DNA from: Paenibacillus sp.
GTDB lineage: Bacteria; Bacillota; Bacilli; Paenibacillales; NBRC-103111
Assembly: GCA_029239545.1 (NCBI GenBank)
Contig: JARBUQ010000024.1
Coordinates: forward strand, 1 to 17,139
Reading direction: 5' to 3'
Length of the DNA: 17,139 nucleotides
A model generated the notes under the pieces. That model searched no databases and had not been told where the DNA came from. It saw nothing but the letters and a program-made list of their open reading frames with translations. Shown piece by piece: positions 15,099 to 17,139 of this stretch. The position numbers were made by a program, and so were the translations under genes. Every line of letters begins with the position of its first letter. The stretch's first letter is position 1.

Positions 15099-15302
15099 CG
15101 TGAGCCGCTTTTCTTGCAAGTGTTGGATGCCGTTGATTTGTTGGATCACCAGAAGCATTTTCCATCTGAGCTATCCGGTGGGCAGCAGCAGCGTGTGGCG
15201 ATTGCACGTACTTTGGCACGCGATCCACCGATCATTTTGGATAATTCTTTTAATTTTAAAGCCATAGAAATTCTAAAACGTAAAAGCAGCCTGTTGATTT
15301 AA
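15099..15302 (+). pseudogene. Second, more degraded ABC ATPase fragment
   Basis: The frame picks up the ATPase at REPLFLQVLDAVDLLD, then QKHFPSELSGGQQQRVAIAR (signature motif) and TLARDPPIIL. It then jumps to DNSFNFKAIEILKR, so the Walker B acidic pair and the D-loop (ADEPTGAL in the family) are missing. No Walker A half is present. It is clearly similar to 14075-14280, at the DNA level too (long shared stretches around GGCAGCAGCAGCGTGT), with many third-position differences, so the two are old paralogues. It is followed by a terminator. It cannot encode a working ATPase. Confidence 0.85.
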
Positions 15303-15317
15303 CAACAAGCTGCTTTT
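15282..15317. terminator. Bidirectional intrinsic terminator between convergent units
   Basis: AAAAGCAGC (15282-15290) pairs with GCTGCTTTT (15309-15317). A C/A mismatch and a 5-bp inner stem (TGTTG/CAACA) close a 6-base loop. T-rich stretches flank both sides (TTTT in the stem end, then GCGCTTTTT on the plus strand; TTTTACGTTTT on the minus strand). It separates the ABC fragment from the minus-strand sugar-binding gene. Confidence 0.85.
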
Positions 15318-15343
15318 GCGCTTTTTAAGTTGTACAGCAGTAT

Positions 15344-16324
15344 TTAATATTCATTAGCCAAATCACTTTGTTTAATCTCCTGAAAACCAGTGTCGACCCA
15401 CGTAGTTGGAGGTGCATGTCTAGATGCCGCGAGTAATTGTTCGATGATTTTATCGCCCCATATATATTCATTCTCAGAAATTACAGTATTGATTTGACCA
15501 TTCAATAAGGCTTCTTTCACTTCAGGAGTCATCCCGAATGTTATTGCATATCGCTTTAACCCTTGAGATTTCCAAACTAGAATTGCATTTGAGCTAGAAA
15601 CAATATCCAAAGGAACTAATGCGTCGAAATGAGGATGATCATTGATCATGGTTTCTAGATCCGATATGGCTTTTTCAGTATCACCATTATGGTATCTCGT
15701 TTCAAGTACTTGAATTTCGGTATTTTGCTTTAAATATTGCAGTAACCCCGTAAGTCGGAGGCTGATCTGAGGAGATTTAGAGAAACTTCCCTCGATCATG
15801 ATCATTCCTCTCCCTTTCAAATTTTTATCAATAATTTGTCCCATGAGCATACCTTCTTGAAGCGGGTCACTCCCAATAAAGGAGTATCGCTTACTGTTAG
15901 GCACATCTGATTCGAAACAAATAACGGGAATACCAGCTTGCACGGCTTTATTAATTAATGGCTCGAATGCAACGGGATCAATTGGATCTATGGCTATTCC
16001 ACTGACCGTTTGTGCAATCATGGTTTCCATCATTCTCATTTGCTGCTCGAGGTTTATCTCATCGGGTGCTTTGACAATTAATTGAACGGGAAGAGGTTTG
16101 CTAGCCTTCTCTATGGAATCGGTGATCATTTCATAGAAAGGATGGGTCATGGGATATATGATTCCAAAAGTGAGCGTATCGGCATGCCTCGTGTTACACA
16201 TAGTTGAACCTGGCGAGCTTGATGTCGAATAAGATACTTCAGGAGCGGAAGGTGTTAAACCTTTACATCCCGTTAACACCAGTAACATCATCGTTCCAAG
16301 CGTTACCCATTTAATCATCCTCAT
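15344..16324 (-). CDS. Sugar-binding lipoprotein, RbsB/LacI-fold (Peripla_BP_4)
   Basis: 326 residues from ATG 16324, chosen because AGGGAGG lies about seven bases upstream and because a compact lipoprotein signal follows: MRMIKW, a hydrophobic core, then VLTGC with the lipidated Cys at 20. Longer starts inside the preceding gene lack this form. The mature part has the type-I periplasmic fold used for ribose, galactose or autoinducer-2-like ligands: LTFGIIYPMTHPFYEMITDS, IAIDPIDPVAFEPLINKAVQ, GIPVICFESDVPNSKRYSFI and GSDPLQEGMLMGQII. Its first 14 bases overlap the end of the regulator gene, so the two are translationally coupled. No permease follows; a terminator does. It may serve as a sensor subunit that presents sugar to a kinase rather than as a transporter component. 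The right-hand genes are noticeably A+T-rich. Confidence 0.88.
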   Translation of the reverse strand: MRMIKWVTLGTMMLLVLTGCKGLTPSAPEVSYSTSSSPGSTMCNTRHADTLTFGIIYPMTHPFYEMITDSIEKASKPLPVQLIVKAPDEINLEQQMRMMETMIAQTVSGIAIDPIDPVAFEPLINKAVQAGIPVICFESDVPNSKRYSFIGSDPLQEGMLMGQIIDKNLKGRGMIMIEGSFSKSPQISLRLTGLLQYLKQNTEIQVLETRYHNGDTEKAISDLETMINDHPHFDALVPLDIVSSSNAILVWKSQGLKRYAITFGMTPEVKEALLNGQINTVISENEYIWGDKIIEQLLAASRHAPPTTWVDTGFQEIKQSDLANEY

Positions 16325-17138
16325 GAAGAGAACCTCCCTTCGTGCTATCGAGAGCTTCATCAGCAGTCCCATTCTTTCTAAATTCCTTTGGGGTCATGCC
16401 AGTCAAACGTTTGAACAAATTAGAAAAATAATGTGGATCATTATAGCCCACTAAAAAAGCGATTTCATAAGATTTCGCTGACGTACTTTTAAGCAGATCC
16501 ATCGCTTTGCGAATGCGTATTTGTGTTAAATATTCAATGAAGGTTTGACCTGTTTCCTGACTGAATACTCGGCTCAAGTAGTTTGGACTCAGATTTACGT
16601 ACTCAGCTGCATCTTGCAAAGAAAAGTTATCTTTTTCAAAATTCAGTTGAATATACTCTTTAACTTTCGCAATCATATCACTATATTTATCGTAAATACG
16701 AGAACGCCAGGTCCAAAACTGTTCAATTAAATGGATTAAATAAGCACAGGTTTCCTCCCAAGTACGGATATTTCCAATCAGTTGTTGGAATTGTTGAAGC
16801 GACTTTTCGGGTTCTGGAAGGTGGCGATACATATCCTTGTTGGAACGGAAAGCTTCAATGGTTACATCATTTAAAATGTAGAAACCGATTGACGATGTAT
16901 GCCAATTAATATCGACTAACGCTGCAGCATAATCTTCGACAAATGTACTTAATTTGTTGTGTGACCCAATTTTCAAAAAATCCATAAAAGCACCACGATC
17001 TAAAAAAAGAGTTGGATCTAAGGTTTCGCTCTTCATCTCACTGAACACATTCCGATTTTGACGGGATAACCTTCGCCAATGAACATCTTCCATGGCATCT
17101 AGAAAGGATAGATGTACATTTTGAAGACGATCTTGCAC
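16311..17138 (-). CDS. AraC-type response regulator, C-terminal part (YesN-like; runs off the window)
   Basis: The frame is open to the window edge; the first in-window codon (GTG at 17138) is probably internal, so the N-terminal receiver domain lies outside. About 170 residues of weakly conserved middle region are followed by an AraC domain near the end: VKEYIQLNFEKDNFSLQDAA, NLSPNYLSRVFSQETGQTFI, KSYEIAFLVGYNDPHYFSNL and FKRLTGMTPKEFRKNGT. Both helix-turn-helix units look intact. The combination of this middle region and AraC end is typical of YesN-class response regulators, although a stand-alone AraC activator cannot be excluded without the receiver. The stop codon overlaps the start of the downstream sugar-binding lipoprotein gene by 14 bases. 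A histidine kinase gene would be expected just beyond the window. Confidence 0.87.
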   Translation of the reverse strand: MQDRLQNVHLSFLDAMEDVHWRRLSRQNRNVFSEMKSETLDPTLFLDRGAFMDFLKIGSHNKLSTFVEDYAAALVDINWHTSSIGFYILNDVTIEAFRSNKDMYRHLPEPEKSLQQFQQLIGNIRTWEETCAYLIHLIEQFWTWRSRIYDKYSDMIAKVKEYIQLNFEKDNFSLQDAAEYVNLSPNYLSRVFSQETGQTFIEYLTQIRIRKAMDLLKSTSAKSYEIAFLVGYNDPHYFSNLFKRLTGMTPKEFRKNGTADEALDSTKGGSLHEDD

Positions 17139-17139
17139 A

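Noticed and set aside
1..17139. CRISPR arrays, tRNA and rRNA genes
   Set aside because: No regularly spaced direct repeats, cloverleaf-like sequences or rRNA segments were seen on either strand.

Overview
The window looks like chromosomal DNA of a spore-forming, S-layer-bearing Firmicute, most likely Paenibacillus or a close relative in the Paenibacillaceae. This rests on the SLH/Big-2 cell-surface protein, the LplB/YtcP-type permease pair with a large sugar-binding lipoprotein, the YesM/YesN two-component pair, and a sigma-K-like sequence that closely resembles Paenibacillus SigK as I remember it. No database search was possible, so all assignments come from reading motifs.

Positions 1-12786 are a compact, intact carbohydrate-acquisition locus. 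It opens with the 3' part of a cell-wall-anchored protein (two Big-2 domains, a linker and three SLH domains). Next comes a secreted GH99-like enzyme with a C-terminal carbohydrate-binding module. A bidirectional terminator separates this from a convergent minus-strand gene for a cytoplasmic FAD-dependent oxidoreductase. Divergent from that gene runs a plus-strand series: two CUT1-type sugar permeases, an extracellular sugar-binding lipoprotein, a small hairpin terminator that probably dampens read-through, and then a YesM-like histidine kinase with its YesN/AraC-like response regulator. The simplest model is that the wall-anchored and secreted proteins bind and cut a polysaccharide, the ABC transporter imports the oligosaccharides, the FAD enzyme oxidises a released sugar or derivative, and the kinase/regulator pair senses the sugar and switches the locus on. 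No ABC ATPase is encoded here, as is usual for CUT1 systems that share MsmX.

Positions 12787-15343 are a decay zone. They hold a 5'-eroded sigK-like gene, a MacB/LolD-type ABC ATPase broken by a one-base frameshift, an IS3/IS150-like transposase relic with a striking nested inverted repeat at its end, the C-terminal tail of an alpha/beta hydrolase, and a second, more degraded ABC ATPase fragment that is a diverged paralogue of the first. Several strong terminators survive among these remnants.

Positions 15344-17139, on the minus strand and visibly richer in A+T, encode the C-terminal part of an AraC-type regulator of the YesN class. It overlaps by 14 bases the start of a periplasmic sugar-binding lipoprotein of the RbsB type. 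This looks like the end of a separate sugar-sensing or sugar-transport operon that continues beyond the window.
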